A stretch of DNA of 64,000 nucleotides from Pseudomonas tohonis (GTDB lineage Bacteria > Pseudomonadota > Gammaproteobacteria > Pseudomonadales > Pseudomonadaceae): the NCBI RefSeq assembly GCF_012767755.2, contig NZ_AP023189.1, positions 2,108,001 through 2,172,000 of the forward strand. The letters are read 5' to 3'. Positions 52,011-61,028 of the stretch are shown here, in pieces. The position numbers were made by a program, and so were the translations under genes. Under the pieces are notes generated by a model that saw only the letters and a program-made list of their open reading frames with translations, was not told where the DNA came from and did no database searches. Within the stretch, counting starts at the first letter, position 1. Every line of letters begins with the position of its first letter.

Positions 52011-52032
52011 CCGGACGGGGTACTCGCTGAGG

Positions 52033-53028
52033 ATGGTCGAGGAACGCAACGTACGCTGGGGGCTGGTGCACGCCTATGTCCTGGATGGCCAGGGTGGGGC
52101 GCGCTCCATCACCAAGGACGAGCTGGATGTCATCGAGCTGCAGGAACGGGAAAGCCTCTGGCTGCACTGGGACCGTGGCCACGCCCTGGCGCGCCAATGG
52201 CTGCGCGAGGCCAGCGGGCTGAGCGAGTTCGCCTGTGACCTGCTGCTGGAGGAAAGCACCCGCCCGCGCCTGGTGAGCCTGCCGGAGAACCAGCTGCTGC
52301 TGTTCCTGCGCGGCGTCAACCTCAACCCGGGTGCCCAGCCCGAGGACATGGTCGCGGTGCGCATCTTCGCCGATGCGCAGCGCGTCATCTCCCTGCGCCT
52401 GCGGCCGCTGCACGCCACCGACGAGCTGATCGAGCAGTGGAATGGCGGCACCGGGCCGAAGACCGCCTCCGAGGTGCTGCTCTACCTGGCCGAGCACCTG
52501 ACCGACAAGGTCGATGCCCTGGTCGCCTCGCTCTCCGAGGAGGTCGACGAGCAGGAGGAGCGCCTGGATGCCAGCGAACGCTACAACCCCGATCACGACC
52601 TGATGCTGCACATCCGTCGTCGTGCCGCCGGTCTCAAGCGCTTCCTGGCGCCGCAGCGGGACATCTATGGCCAGTTGATGCGCAACCGCATGAGCTGGTT
52701 CGCCGCCGACGACACCGATTACTGGAACGAGCTGAACAACCGCCTCACCCGTTACCTGGAAGAGCTCGAGCTGATCCGCGAGCGCGTCGGCCTGGTGCTG
52801 GAGTCGGAGAACCGGCGCATGAGCGAGCGCATGACCCGCACCATGTACCTGCTGGGCATCATCACCGGCTTCTTCCTGCCGATGAGCTTCATCACCGGCC
52901 TGCTGGGCATCAACGTCGGGGGTATCCCTGGTGCCGACGCGCCCTATGGCTTCGTCGTCGCCTGCCTGCTGATCCTCGGTGTCGCCGCGTTCCAGTGGTG
53001 GCTCTTTCGTCGCCTGCGCTGGCTCTGA
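52033..53028 (+). CDS. cmaX: CorA/ZntB-type metal transporter CmaX
   Basis: This 331-residue protein has a cytoplasmic domain (about 1-265) and two C-terminal membrane helices, with the ion-selectivity loop GLLGINVGG (the GxN motif) between them. CorA/ZntB proteins are pentameric magnesium or zinc transporters; sequence and position next to crfX-cmpX-sigX match P. aeruginosa cmaX. Which metal it transports is uncertain. Confidence 0.93.
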   Translation: MVEERNVRWGLVHAYVLDGQGGARSITKDELDVIELQERESLWLHWDRGHALARQWLREASGLSEFACDLLLEESTRPRLVSLPENQLLLFLRGVNLNPGAQPEDMVAVRIFADAQRVISLRLRPLHATDELIEQWNGGTGPKTASEVLLYLAEHLTDKVDALVASLSEEVDEQEERLDASERYNPDHDLMLHIRRRAAGLKRFLAPQRDIYGQLMRNRMSWFAADDTDYWNELNNRLTRYLEELELIRERVGLVLESENRRMSERMTRTMYLLGIITGFFLPMSFITGLLGINVGGIPGADAPYGFVVACLLILGVAAFQWWLFRRLRWL

Positions 53029-53082
53029 TGTGACCCGCTGATCGCTGGCCTCGTCTAGCCGACATATCCACGTGAGGTGCGC

Positions 53083-53328
53083 ATGCACGATCCGTTCGAA
53101 GAATCCCTGCGGGACCTGCTCAAGCGTTCGTCATCCGAGCACGATGACAACGCCGCGCTGGGCCGCGTGCTCAAGACCGCCAACCGCCAGGTTGGCGTCG
53201 GCGACCTGTTCAGCCTGCTCGGCCACTGGGCCGAGGCGCTGATGATCGCCCTCAACAACGGCTCGGCCCACGTGGCGCCGGTCTCTCGTCGCACCTCATC
53301 GAAACGCTCCGCTGACAAGGCTGATTGA
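53083..53328 (+). CDS. crfX: CrfX small protein
   Basis: This 81-residue protein (MHDPFEESLRDLLKRSSSEH) has no signal or domain I recognise. It corresponds to P. aeruginosa CrfX between cmaX and cmpX. GAGG precedes the ATG by 6 bases; an in-frame GTG two codons earlier was not chosen. It ends 2 bases before cmpX and may be involved in the SigX regulon; the function is unknown. Confidence 0.88.
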   Translation: MHDPFEESLRDLLKRSSSEHDDNAALGRVLKTANRQVGVGDLFSLLGHWAEALMIALNNGSAHVAPVSRRTSSKRSADKAD

Positions 53329-53330
53329 AC

Positions 53331-54155
53331 ATGGAATTCGACCCCTGGACCCAAGGTATCGTTAACGCCATGACCACGGTGTGGACACCGGTGGCCGGCT
53401 TCATCCCGCGCCTGTTCGGCGCCCTGGTCGTGGTCCTGCTGGGCTTCGTCGTGGCCAAGCTGCTCGACACCCTGCTGTCCAAGCTGCTGGCCAAGCTCGG
53501 CCTCGATCGCCTGATGGGCGGCACCGGCCTGACCAAGATCCTCGCCCGCGTCGGCATCCAGGTGCCGGTCTCCACGCTGATCGGCAAGATCGTCTACTGG
53601 TTCGTGCTGCTGATCTTCCTGGTCTCCGCCGCCGAGTCCCTCGGCCTCGACCGCGTCTCCGCCACCCTCGACATGCTCGCCCTCTACCTGCCCAAGGTGC
53701 TCGGTGCGGCCCTGGTGCTGCTGGCCGGCGTGCTCCTGGCGCAACTGGTCAGCGGCATCGTCCGTGGCGCCGCCGAAGGGGTGGGGCTGGACTATGCCCA
53801 CGGCCTGGGGCGCATCGCCCAGGGCCTGGTGATCATCATCAGCATCTCGGTGGCCATCGGGCAGCTGGAGGTCAAGACCGACCTGCTGAACAACGTCATC
53901 GCCATCGTGCTGATCTCCATCGGCCTGGCCGCCGCGCTGGCGCTGGGCCTTGGCAGCCGCGACATCGCCGGGCAGATCATCGCCGGCATCTACGTGCGCG
54001 AGCTCTACCAGGTGGGGCAGGACGTGAAGGTGGGTGACGTCGAGGGGCAGATCGAGGAAATAGGCACGGTGAAGACCATCATCCTCACCGACGAGGGCGA
54101 CCTCGTGTCGGTGTCCAACCGGACATTGCTCGACCAGCGGGTAACGAGCCGCTAA
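53331..54155 (+). CDS. cmpX: Mechanosensitive-channel-like membrane protein CmpX
   Basis: This 274-residue inner-membrane protein has about five helices and a MscS-like C-terminal region (SRDIAGQIIAGIYVRELYQV, then DVKVGDVEGQIEEIGTVKTI). CmpX is linked to envelope homeostasis and SigX activity in P. aeruginosa. The ATG is preceded by the crfX stop, so translation is coupled. Confidence 0.92.
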   Translation: MEFDPWTQGIVNAMTTVWTPVAGFIPRLFGALVVVLLGFVVAKLLDTLLSKLLAKLGLDRLMGGTGLTKILARVGIQVPVSTLIGKIVYWFVLLIFLVSAAESLGLDRVSATLDMLALYLPKVLGAALVLLAGVLLAQLVSGIVRGAAEGVGLDYAHGLGRIAQGLVIIISISVAIGQLEVKTDLLNNVIAIVLISIGLAAALALGLGSRDIAGQIIAGIYVRELYQVGQDVKVGDVEGQIEEIGTVKTIILTDEGDLVSVSNRTLLDQRVTSR

Positions 54156-54249
54156 CGCGGCTCCTCAACCCTTGCTAATGTATGCCGCCATAGCGGAGCG
54201 CTGCCTCGCGTTCCGGCGGCTCCTGACCTGACTGTCGGCCCGACCCGTT

Positions 54250-54840
54250 TTGAACAAGCCCCAATCGCTTTCCTTGCGCTACGACCCTCGCGAGCTCTCC
54301 GATGAAGAGCTGGTGGAGCGCGCCCATGTCGAGCTGTTTCATGTCACGCGCGCCTATGAAGAACTCATGCGTCGCTACCAGCGCACCCTGTTCAACGTCT
54401 GTGCCCGATATTTGGGGAACGAACGAGACGCCGACGATGTCTGTCAGGAGGTGATGCTCAAGGTGCTGTATGGATTGAAGAACTTCGAAGGGAAGTCCAA
54501 GTTCAAGACATGGCTCTATAGCATCACGTATAACGAATGCATTACCCAATATCGGAAAGAGCGTCGTAAACGTCGCTTACTTGATGCCTTGAGTCTCGAT
54601 CCTCTCGAGGAGGCCTCGGAGGAAAAGGCACCCAAGCTCGAAGAGCGTGGAGGCCTTGAAAGATGGCTGGTGCATGTGAACCCGATCGATCGTGAAATCC
54701 TGGTGCTGCGCTTTGTCGCAGAACTGGAATTTCAGGAAATTGCTGACATTATGCATATGGGTCTGAGCGCGACGAAGATGCGATACAAGCGCGCGCTGGA
54801 CCGCTTGAGAGAAAAATTTTCAGGTCTGACCGAAACTTAG
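54250..54840 (+). CDS. sigX: ECF sigma factor SigX
   Basis: This 196-residue ECF sigma factor has region 2 (MRRYQRTLFNVCARYLGNER to FEGKSKFKTWLYSITYNECI) and region 4 (LRFVAELEFQEIADIMHMGL then SATKMRYKRALDRLREKF). The start is TTG, matching the known N-terminus MNK. P. aeruginosa SigX drives fatty-acid and envelope genes and the adjacent oprF, so this locus controls membrane composition. No anti-sigma gene is adjacent. Confidence 0.96.
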   Translation: MNKPQSLSLRYDPRELSDEELVERAHVELFHVTRAYEELMRRYQRTLFNVCARYLGNERDADDVCQEVMLKVLYGLKNFEGKSKFKTWLYSITYNECITQYRKERRKRRLLDALSLDPLEEASEEKAPKLEERGGLERWLVHVNPIDREILVLRFVAELEFQEIADIMHMGLSATKMRYKRALDRLREKFSGLTET

Positions 54841-54891
54841 TTGGGCAAAATTAATCTCTTAGATCAGCGAGTTCTGGTAAACTTGCCGACC

Positions 54892-54921
54892 AAGTTGTCT
54901 TCCGAGATTGTTCGACAACTT
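54892..54921 (+). promoter_or_regulatory. Inverted repeat in the sigX-oprF intergenic region
   Basis: AAGTTGTC and GACAACTT (8 pairs, 14-base loop) lie 28-57 bases before the oprF ATG. It could be a leader hairpin or a regulator site. The region also carries TGGTAAACTT at about 54875, a possible -10. Confidence 0.4.
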
Positions 54922-54948
54922 ACTGACAACCAAGATGGGGATTTACGG

Positions 54949-55995
54949 ATGAAACTGAAAAACACCTTAGGCGTAGCCGTTGGCTCTCTCGTTGCCGCAT
55001 TTTCTCTGAACGCGCTGGCGCAAGGCCAAGGCGCTGTCGAGGTGGAGGCTTTCGGCAAGCGCTACTTCACCGACAGCTCGCGTGATCTGTCCAACGGCAA
55101 CCTGTTCGGTGGTTCGGTTGGTTACTACCTCACTGACGACGTCGAACTGGCTCTGTCCTATGGCGAGTTTCACGACATTCGTTCCGAAAACGACACCGGT
55201 AACAAGAACATCAAGGGCAGCCAGACTGGCCTTGATGCCATCTACCACTTCGGCACCCCGGGTGTCGGCCTGCGCCCGTACGTTTCCGCTGGCTTCGCTC
55301 ACCAGAGCATCAGCAACGTACCGGCCCGTACCGGTCGTGACCACAGCACCTTCGCCAACATCGGCACCGGCCTGAAGTACTACTTCACCGAGAACTTCTA
55401 CGCCAAAGCCGGCCTGGACGGCATGTACAACATCGACGTGGGCGAGTCCGAGTGGGCCGCTGGCGTAGGTGTTGGCGTGAACTTCGGTGGTGGCTCCAAG
55501 CCCGCTGCCGAGCCGGCCCCGGCTCCGGTTGCCGAAGTCTGCTCCGACAGCGACAACGACGGCGTCTGCGACAACGTCGACAAGTGCCCGGACACCCCGG
55601 CCAACGTCACCGTTGATGCCGATGGCTGCCCGGCCGTTGCCGAAGTCGTTCGCGTCGAGCTGGACGTGAAGTTCGACTTCGACAAGTCCAAGGTCAAAGA
55701 AGAAAGCTATGGCGACATCAAGAACCTGGCTGACTTCATGAACCAGTACCCGTCGACCACCACCACCGTTGAAGGCCACACCGACTCCGTCGGCACCGAC
55801 GCCTACAACCAGAAACTGTCCGAGCGTCGTGCAAACGCTGTTCGTGACGTCCTGGTCAACCAGTACGGTGTTGGTTCCGAGCGCGTCAACTCGGTTGGTT
55901 ACGGTGAGTCCCGCCCGGTTGCCGACAACGCCACCGACGCTGGCCGCGCTGTCAACCGTCGCGTAGAAGCTGAAGTAGAAGCCCAAGCCAAGTAA
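54949..55995 (+). CDS. oprF: Major outer-membrane porin OprF
   Basis: This 348-residue OmpA-family porin has a signal peptide ending ALA-QG (residue 24), an 8-strand barrel (to about residue 183), a Pro/Ala linker, the cysteine-bearing loop CSDSDNDGVCDNVDKCPDTP, and a C-terminal peptidoglycan-binding OmpA domain (DFDKSKVKEESYGDIKNLAD to RAVNRRVEAEVEAQAK). The domain Arg and Asp in TVEGHTDSVGTDAYNQ and LSERRANAVRDVL bind diaminopimelate. The start was placed at MKLKNTLG; the longer frame runs through the leader. It follows sigX by 108 bases. Confidence 0.98.
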   Translation: MKLKNTLGVAVGSLVAAFSLNALAQGQGAVEVEAFGKRYFTDSSRDLSNGNLFGGSVGYYLTDDVELALSYGEFHDIRSENDTGNKNIKGSQTGLDAIYHFGTPGVGLRPYVSAGFAHQSISNVPARTGRDHSTFANIGTGLKYYFTENFYAKAGLDGMYNIDVGESEWAAGVGVGVNFGGGSKPAAEPAPAPVAEVCSDSDNDGVCDNVDKCPDTPANVTVDADGCPAVAEVVRVELDVKFDFDKSKVKEESYGDIKNLADFMNQYPSTTTTVEGHTDSVGTDAYNQKLSERRANAVRDVLVNQYGVGSERVNSVGYGESRPVADNATDAGRAVNRRVEAEVEAQAK

Positions 55996-56011
55996 TTGGT
56001 CTGAGCTCTGG

Positions 56012-56038
56012 AAAAACCCGGCCTCGGCCGGGTTTTTC
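56012..56038 (+). terminator. Intrinsic terminator of oprF
   Basis: AAAAACCCGGCC pairs with GGCCGGGTTTTT around a TC-type loop, 16 bases after the oprF stop. Confidence 0.92.
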
Positions 56039-56122
56039 TTTGCCTGGAGAAAAGTTCCGAGAGCCCCTGGTTGGGCTCGTTGGGCCTCGCACGCTCGGCA
56101 CCCACCTACAGGGAACACTTAG

Positions 56123-56147
56123 GTTGGGTAGAGGTACGAAACCCAAC
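56123..56147. repeat. GTTGGGT intergenic hairpin repeat
   Basis: GTTGGGT pairs with ACCCAAC around an 11-base spacer. Read on the minus strand it has the core TGGGTTTCGTACCTCT, close to the element at 36362-36402 (TGGGTTTCGCACCGCTC), so the two are probably copies of one Pseudomonas intergenic repeat in opposite orientation. Confidence 0.6.
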
Positions 56148-56179
56148 GCTGCGATGCCGAGCCGTGGAATGCCGCCCGA

Positions 56180-56917
56180 TCAGGCGCTCAGCGCCTCGGA
56201 CACCGCCGCGGCCTCACCGGCCACCTCGCCGATCACCAGGATCGCCGGGCTCTTCAGCTGGAAGGTGCCGGCGTCGTCGAGCATCCGTGCCAGCGTGCTG
56301 CGGCATTCGCGCTGATGGGGCAGGGAGGCGTTCTCGATCATCGCCACCGGCATCCCCGCCGGCATGCCGCCAGCCAGCAGCCCCTCGCGGATCTCCGCGA
56401 GCTTCGCCACGCCCATGTACACCACCAGGGTGGTGCCGCTGCGTGCCAGCGCCTGCCATTCGGGCTCGCTGTCGTCCTGGGTATGAGCGGTGACGAGAGT
56501 GACGCCCCGGCTCATGCCGCGCAGGGTCAGGGGGATGCCGCACTGGGTGGCGCCCGCGAGGCCGGCGGTGATGCCGTTGACCAGTTCGCTCTCGACTCCG
56601 CGCTCGGCCAGCCACTGCGCCTCCTCGCCGCCCCGGCCGAAGATGCACGGGTCGCCGCCCTTGAGGCGTACCACGCGCTTGCCCTGGCGCGCGTAGCGCA
56701 GCATCAGGCGATGGATGAAGGCCTGGGGCGTCGAGCGACAGCCGCCGCGCTTGCCGACGCGGATCACCCGGGCGCCCGGGCAGTGCTCCAGCACCGCCGG
56801 GTTGACCAGGTCATCGATCATCACCACCTCGGCCCCCTTGAGGGCCCGTGCCGCTTTCAATGTCAGCAGCTCCGGGTCTCCGGGCCCCGCACCCACCAGC
56901 CAGACCTTGCCATTCAT
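56180..56917 (-). CDS. cobA: Uroporphyrinogen-III C-methyltransferase (siroheme/cobalamin)
   Basis: This 245-residue SAM-dependent methyltransferase makes precorrin-2, the precursor of siroheme for nitrite and sulfite reductases. It has VWLVGAGPGDPELLTLKAAR (SAM-binding), VVRLKGGDPCIFGRGGEEAQ and GIPLTLRGMSRGVTLVTAHT. It begins 10 bases after the nitrate reductase stop and is the last gene of the nitrate operon. It is a stand-alone CobA, not the fused CysG. Confidence 0.95.
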   Translation of the reverse strand: MNGKVWLVGAGPGDPELLTLKAARALKGAEVVMIDDLVNPAVLEHCPGARVIRVGKRGGCRSTPQAFIHRLMLRYARQGKRVVRLKGGDPCIFGRGGEEAQWLAERGVESELVNGITAGLAGATQCGIPLTLRGMSRGVTLVTAHTQDDSEPEWQALARSGTTLVVYMGVAKLAEIREGLLAGGMPAGMPVAMIENASLPHQRECRSTLARMLDDAGTFQLKSPAILVIGEVAGEAAAVSEALSA

Positions 56918-56927
56918 GGGCGTCTCC

Positions 56928-59639
56928 TCAGGCGTTCACCGCGGTCGGCGCGGGCTGCGCCGCCAGCATTCTCTTGATTTCCGGTACGCAGGAGCCGCAA
57001 CGCGTGCCGCAGCCCAGCGCTTCCTTCAGCCCGGCCAGGTCCAGCCCCCTGGCGATGCCCGCCTGCACCGCCTGCAGGCCGACGTCCATGCAGTTGCACA
57101 ACGTGCGGTTGGCGGAGCAGGCGCCGGTGCCGGGCGGCGCGCTCAAAGGCGCCAGCAGCCAGCGACGCAGATCCGCATCCACCCGTCCTTCCTGCCACAG
57201 GCTCTTGAGCCAGCTCCAGGCGGCGGTTTCGCCTGCCAGGCGCAGCGCAGTGATGCGCCCCTGCTCGATGCGCACGCGCTTGCCCACCGCTCGTTGCGGG
57301 TCGTCATAGGCCATCACCGGCCCCTGATCCAGTTGCAGCAACCTGTCGATACGCTCCAGCACGGCGACATCCGGGGCTGTCGCATGGGCCGCGCGCAGCA
57401 CCAGGGCAGGGCGTTCACGCCCGACCAGCCCCAGGTTGGCGTAGGTGAAGGCCTCGCACAGGGGGCGCAGCAGTTCGAAGCGCGCCTGCACATCCCCCTC
57501 CACCAGCACGAAGAGCTGCCAGGGCAGGTCCACCCGCTCCACCTCGACACCGGCGTGCTTGAGTTCCGGCTGCTTCGAGAGTGGATCGCAGGCCGGGGTG
57601 GTCAGCACGTTGACGCCCAGCCCCTTGAGGAAGCGATCGCCCCAATGCATGGGCAGGAAGGCCTGGCCGGGGCGCAGGGCCTCGTCGCCCATGACCGGCA
57701 CCACCAGCTCGCCGCGACGGCTCTTCACCCGCACCAGATCGCCGTCCCCGAGCTGGCGGCGGCGCATCTCCGCCGGGTGCAGCCCCAGCTGCGCCTGCTC
57801 CACGTGGCCGAACAGCCGGGCAGCGGTGCCCGTGCGGCTCATGCCGTGCCACTGGTCGCGCAGCCGGCCGGTGTTGAGCACCAGCGGATAACGCAGTTCG
57901 CGGCGTTCCCGAGGGGCGATGTAGGGATCGTCGATGAAGCGCGCACGGCCGCTCGGCGTGGGGAAGCGCCCGTCGCCATAGAGCCGCGCGCTGCCCTGGC
58001 TGGCGCCGGCGGGGTAGGGCCACTGCTGCGGGCCATGGGCGTCGATCAGGCCGTAGCCGATGCCGGTCAGGTCCAGGTCGCGGCCGGCGGTGAGCGGCTT
58101 GTACTCCTCGAACAGCGCTTCGGGGCCTGTGAAATCGAACAGGCTGGGCTGTCCCGGGCGCAGGTGGCGTTCCAGCCGCCGGGCGAAGTCGCAGACGATG
58201 GCCCAGTCCGGGCGCGCCTCGCCGGGCGCAGGAACGGCGCGGCGCACATGGCTGATGCGGCGTTCGGAATTGGTCACGGTGCCTTCCTTCTCGCCCCAGC
58301 TGGCGGCGGGCAGCAGCAGGTCGGCGTGGCGGCAGGTCTCAGTGGTGAAGAAGGCCTCCTGGACGACCACTAAGGGGCAGGCAGCCAGCGCCGCGTGCAC
58401 CCGCTGCTGGTCGGGGAGGGACTGGGCCGGGTTGGTGCAGGCGATCCACAGGGCCTTGATGCGCCCGTCGGCCACGGCGTCGAACAGGTCGATGGCCGAC
58501 AGCCCCGGTGTCTCCGGCAAGCGCTCCACCCCCCAATGGGCCGCCACTTCGGCGCGGTGTCCGGCATCGCCCGCCTCGCGATGGCCGGGCAGCAGGTTCG
58601 CCAGGCTGCCCGTCTCGCGGCCACCCATGGCGTTGGGTTGGCCGGTGAGGGAGAAGGGCCCGGCACCCGCCCGGCCGATCTGCCCGGTGGCCAGGTGCAG
58701 GTTGATCAGCGCGCTGTTCTTGGCGCTGCCGGCGCTCGACTGGTTCAGGCCCATGCACCAGAGCGAGAGGAAGCTCGGCGTGCGGCCGATCCACTCGGCG
58801 CAGCGCAGCAGATCGGCGGCATCGATTCCGCATAGCTCCGCCACCCGCGCCGGGCCGAAGTCGCGCACGCGCTCCTTGAGCGCATCGAAGCCTTCGGTGT
58901 GGCGCTCGATGAAGCGCCGGTCCACCCAGCCCTCCCACAGCAGGATGTGGAGGATGCCGTGGAACAGCGCCACGTCGCTGCCCGGGGTGATCGCCAGGTG
59001 CAGGTCGGCCAGCTCGCAGGTGTCGGTGCGGCGCGGGTCGACCACGATCACGCGCATGTCCGGGCGCCTGGCCCTGGCCTCTTCCAGGCGACGGAACAGC
59101 ACCGGGTGGGCGAAGGCCATGTTGCTGCCGGCGATCAGCACGCAGTCGCTCTGCTCGATGTCCTCGTAGGAGCAGGGCGGCGCGTCGGCACCCAGGCTGC
59201 GCTTGTAGCCGACCACGGCGGAAGACATGCACAGCCGCGAATTGCTGTCGATGTTATGGGTGCCCACCAGGGCGCGGGCCAGCTTGTTGAAGGCGTAGTA
59301 GTCCTCGGTCAGCAACTGGCCGGAGACATAGAAGGCCACGCTGTCCGGCCCGTGCTCGGCGATGGTCTCGGCGAAGCGTGCGGCGGCGTGGTCCAGCGCG
59401 CTGTCCCAGTCCACCCGGGCACGTGCCAGCCCCTTGCCCAGGCGCAGTTCCGGGTGCAGTGCGCGGGCGTCGAGATCACCCGTCAGGTGCAGCGTGGAGC
59501 CCTTGCTGCACAGGCGTCCGAAGTTGGCCGGGTGCGTCGGGTCGCCGGCGACACCGAGGATGTGCGTGCCGTCGTGCTCGATCAGCACGCCACAGCCGAC
59601 GCCGCAGTAGCAGCAGGTGGAGGCGGTGGTCTGGCTCAT
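56928..59639 (-). CDS. nasC: Assimilatory nitrate reductase catalytic subunit
   Basis: This 903-residue molybdopterin enzyme reduces nitrate to nitrite. The N-terminal [4Fe-4S] motif is CCYCGVGCGV with the fourth Cys in LCSKGSTL. The molybdopterin domains carry CMGLNQSSAGSAKNSALINL and NPAQSLPDQQRVHA. A C-terminal BFD-type [2Fe-2S] domain (TLCNCMDVGLQ and LGCGTRCGSCVPEIKRM) is fused, as in P. aeruginosa NasC. The start MSQTTASTCCYCGVGC was chosen because the longer frame upstream overlaps the reductase gene out of frame. It lies between the reductase gene and cobA, with short gaps. Confidence 0.95.
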   Translation of the reverse strand: MSQTTASTCCYCGVGCGVLIEHDGTHILGVAGDPTHPANFGRLCSKGSTLHLTGDLDARALHPELRLGKGLARARVDWDSALDHAAARFAETIAEHGPDSVAFYVSGQLLTEDYYAFNKLARALVGTHNIDSNSRLCMSSAVVGYKRSLGADAPPCSYEDIEQSDCVLIAGSNMAFAHPVLFRRLEEARARRPDMRVIVVDPRRTDTCELADLHLAITPGSDVALFHGILHILLWEGWVDRRFIERHTEGFDALKERVRDFGPARVAELCGIDAADLLRCAEWIGRTPSFLSLWCMGLNQSSAGSAKNSALINLHLATGQIGRAGAGPFSLTGQPNAMGGRETGSLANLLPGHREAGDAGHRAEVAAHWGVERLPETPGLSAIDLFDAVADGRIKALWIACTNPAQSLPDQQRVHAALAACPLVVVQEAFFTTETCRHADLLLPAASWGEKEGTVTNSERRISHVRRAVPAPGEARPDWAIVCDFARRLERHLRPGQPSLFDFTGPEALFEEYKPLTAGRDLDLTGIGYGLIDAHGPQQWPYPAGASQGSARLYGDGRFPTPSGRARFIDDPYIAPRERRELRYPLVLNTGRLRDQWHGMSRTGTAARLFGHVEQAQLGLHPAEMRRRQLGDGDLVRVKSRRGELVVPVMGDEALRPGQAFLPMHWGDRFLKGLGVNVLTTPACDPLSKQPELKHAGVEVERVDLPWQLFVLVEGDVQARFELLRPLCEAFTYANLGLVGRERPALVLRAAHATAPDVAVLERIDRLLQLDQGPVMAYDDPQRAVGKRVRIEQGRITALRLAGETAAWSWLKSLWQEGRVDADLRRWLLAPLSAPPGTGACSANRTLCNCMDVGLQAVQAGIARGLDLAGLKEALGCGTRCGSCVPEIKRMLAAQPAPTAVNA

Positions 59640-59662
59640 GGCGAAGCTCCCTTGAGAGTGGG

Positions 59663-60952
59663 TCAGGCGCTCTGCAGCAGGCGCACCGGAACGCGCGCAG
59701 GCCCGGCGCGATGGGGTTCGGCGGCCGGCTCGACCGCTGGCCGGGCCACGGCCTCGCCGAACATCAGGCGATCGCGGATGCCGCTGATATCGGCCTGCTC
59801 CTGCACCTGGCGGAAGTACCAGCCACCGTCTGCGGTGTCGCCGAACAGGCAGGCCCCTACCAGCACGCCGCCCCTGATCACGAGCTTTTTGTAGATGCCG
59901 CCGATGGGGTCGGAGAGGGTGATGCTCTCGGTGCCTTCGCCGCCCATGAAGTCGCCGGCGGAGAACAGCTCGATACCGGTGACCTTCAGCTTGGTGGAGA
60001 CCACCGAACCCTGGTAACGGGCGAAGCCGAGCTGGGCCAGGTGGTTGGCGCACACCTGCGCCTGTTCGAACAGCGGTGCCACCAGGCCGTAGGCGATGCC
60101 GCGATGGCTGGCGCATTCGCCGATGGCATAGATGCGCGGGTCGTTGGTCTGCAGGGTGTCGCTGACCAGGATGCCGCGCTCGCAGGGCAGCCCGGCGCGT
60201 TCGGCCAGGGCGATGTTGGGGCGGATGCCGGCGGCCATCACCACCAGGTCGGCGGGGATCACCTCGCCGCCGCGCACTTGCACCGCGCAGACGTGGCCGG
60301 TGCCGTGGTCCAGCAGCTCCTCGGTGTGGGTGCCGAGGCGGAAGTGGATGCCGCGCGCCTCCAGCGCCTGTTGCAGCAGGCGGCCGGCGGTGCGGTCCAG
60401 CTGGCGCTCCAGCAGCCAGTCGGAGATGTGCACCACGGTCACGTCCATGCCGCGCTGGCGCAGGCCGTTGGCCGCCTCCAGGCCGAGCAGGCCGCCGCCG
60501 ATCACCACGGCGTGGCTGCCGGTACGGGCGCTGTCGATCATCTGCCGGGTATCGGCGATGTCGCGGTAGCCGATCACTCCCGGCAGGCGGTTGCCCGGCA
60601 CCGGCAGGATGAAGGGCGAGGAACCGGTGGCGATCACCAGGCGGTCGTAGCCCGCCTCGGTGCCATCCTCAGCGATGACCAGGCGACGACGGCGGTCGAT
60701 CTTCACCACGCTGCGGTTGAGCAGCAGGCGGATGCCGTGCCCGGCGTACCACTCCAGGTCGTTGAGCACGATGTCCTCGAAGGCCTGCTCACCGGTCAGC
60801 ACCGGCGAGAGCAGGATGCGGTTGTAGTTGGGGTGGGGCTCGGCGCCGAACACCGTGATGTCGTAGAGCTCCGGAGCGAGCCTGAGCAGCTCTTCCAGGG
60901 TACGGACTCCGGCCATGCCGTTGCCGATCATCACCAGCCTGGGTTTGTTCAT
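59663..60952 (-). CDS. FAD/NAD(P)H oxidoreductase like the N-terminal half of NirB (NasB type)
   Basis: This 429-residue protein has the NirB-type FAD-binding N-terminus (PRLVMIGNGMAGVRTLEELL), a second nucleotide site (SHAVVIGGGLLGLEAANGLR), and IYAIGECASHRGIAYGLVAP, then FSAGDFMGGEGTESITLSDP. It stops about 400 residues before the length of a NirB: the BFD and siroheme nitrite reductase domains are missing, and no nirD follows. It could be the electron-transfer subunit of nitrate reductase, as the NasC/NasB small subunits of other bacteria, or a shortened NirB. The inner Met at 60952 was chosen (NKPRLVMIGNG). Confidence 0.85.
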   Translation of the reverse strand: MNKPRLVMIGNGMAGVRTLEELLRLAPELYDITVFGAEPHPNYNRILLSPVLTGEQAFEDIVLNDLEWYAGHGIRLLLNRSVVKIDRRRRLVIAEDGTEAGYDRLVIATGSSPFILPVPGNRLPGVIGYRDIADTRQMIDSARTGSHAVVIGGGLLGLEAANGLRQRGMDVTVVHISDWLLERQLDRTAGRLLQQALEARGIHFRLGTHTEELLDHGTGHVCAVQVRGGEVIPADLVVMAAGIRPNIALAERAGLPCERGILVSDTLQTNDPRIYAIGECASHRGIAYGLVAPLFEQAQVCANHLAQLGFARYQGSVVSTKLKVTGIELFSAGDFMGGEGTESITLSDPIGGIYKKLVIRGGVLVGACLFGDTADGGWYFRQVQEQADISGIRDRLMFGEAVARPAVEPAAEPHRAGPARVPVRLLQSA

Positions 60953-60983
60953 GGTCACGCTCCTGCATGAATGCCGGGCAAAC

Positions 60984-61020
60984 AAAAAAGGCGTCCCGCT
61001 GTTGCCAGCAGGACGCCTTT
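60984..61020 (-). terminator. Leader terminator of the nitrate reductase operon
   Basis: On the minus strand AAAGGCGTCCTGCTG pairs through 15 bases with CAGCGGGACGCCTTT across a GCAA tetraloop, followed by TTTGTTT. It lies about 35 bases before the reductase start, upstream of the coding region, so it must be overcome for expression. Confidence 0.88.
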
Positions 61021-61028
61021 GTCCAAGT

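Noticed and set aside
59640..60116. Upstream extension of the nitrate reductase frame
   Set aside because: The extension reads out of frame through the reductase gene and is Arg/Pro-rich. The [4Fe-4S] N-terminus defines the real start at 59639.
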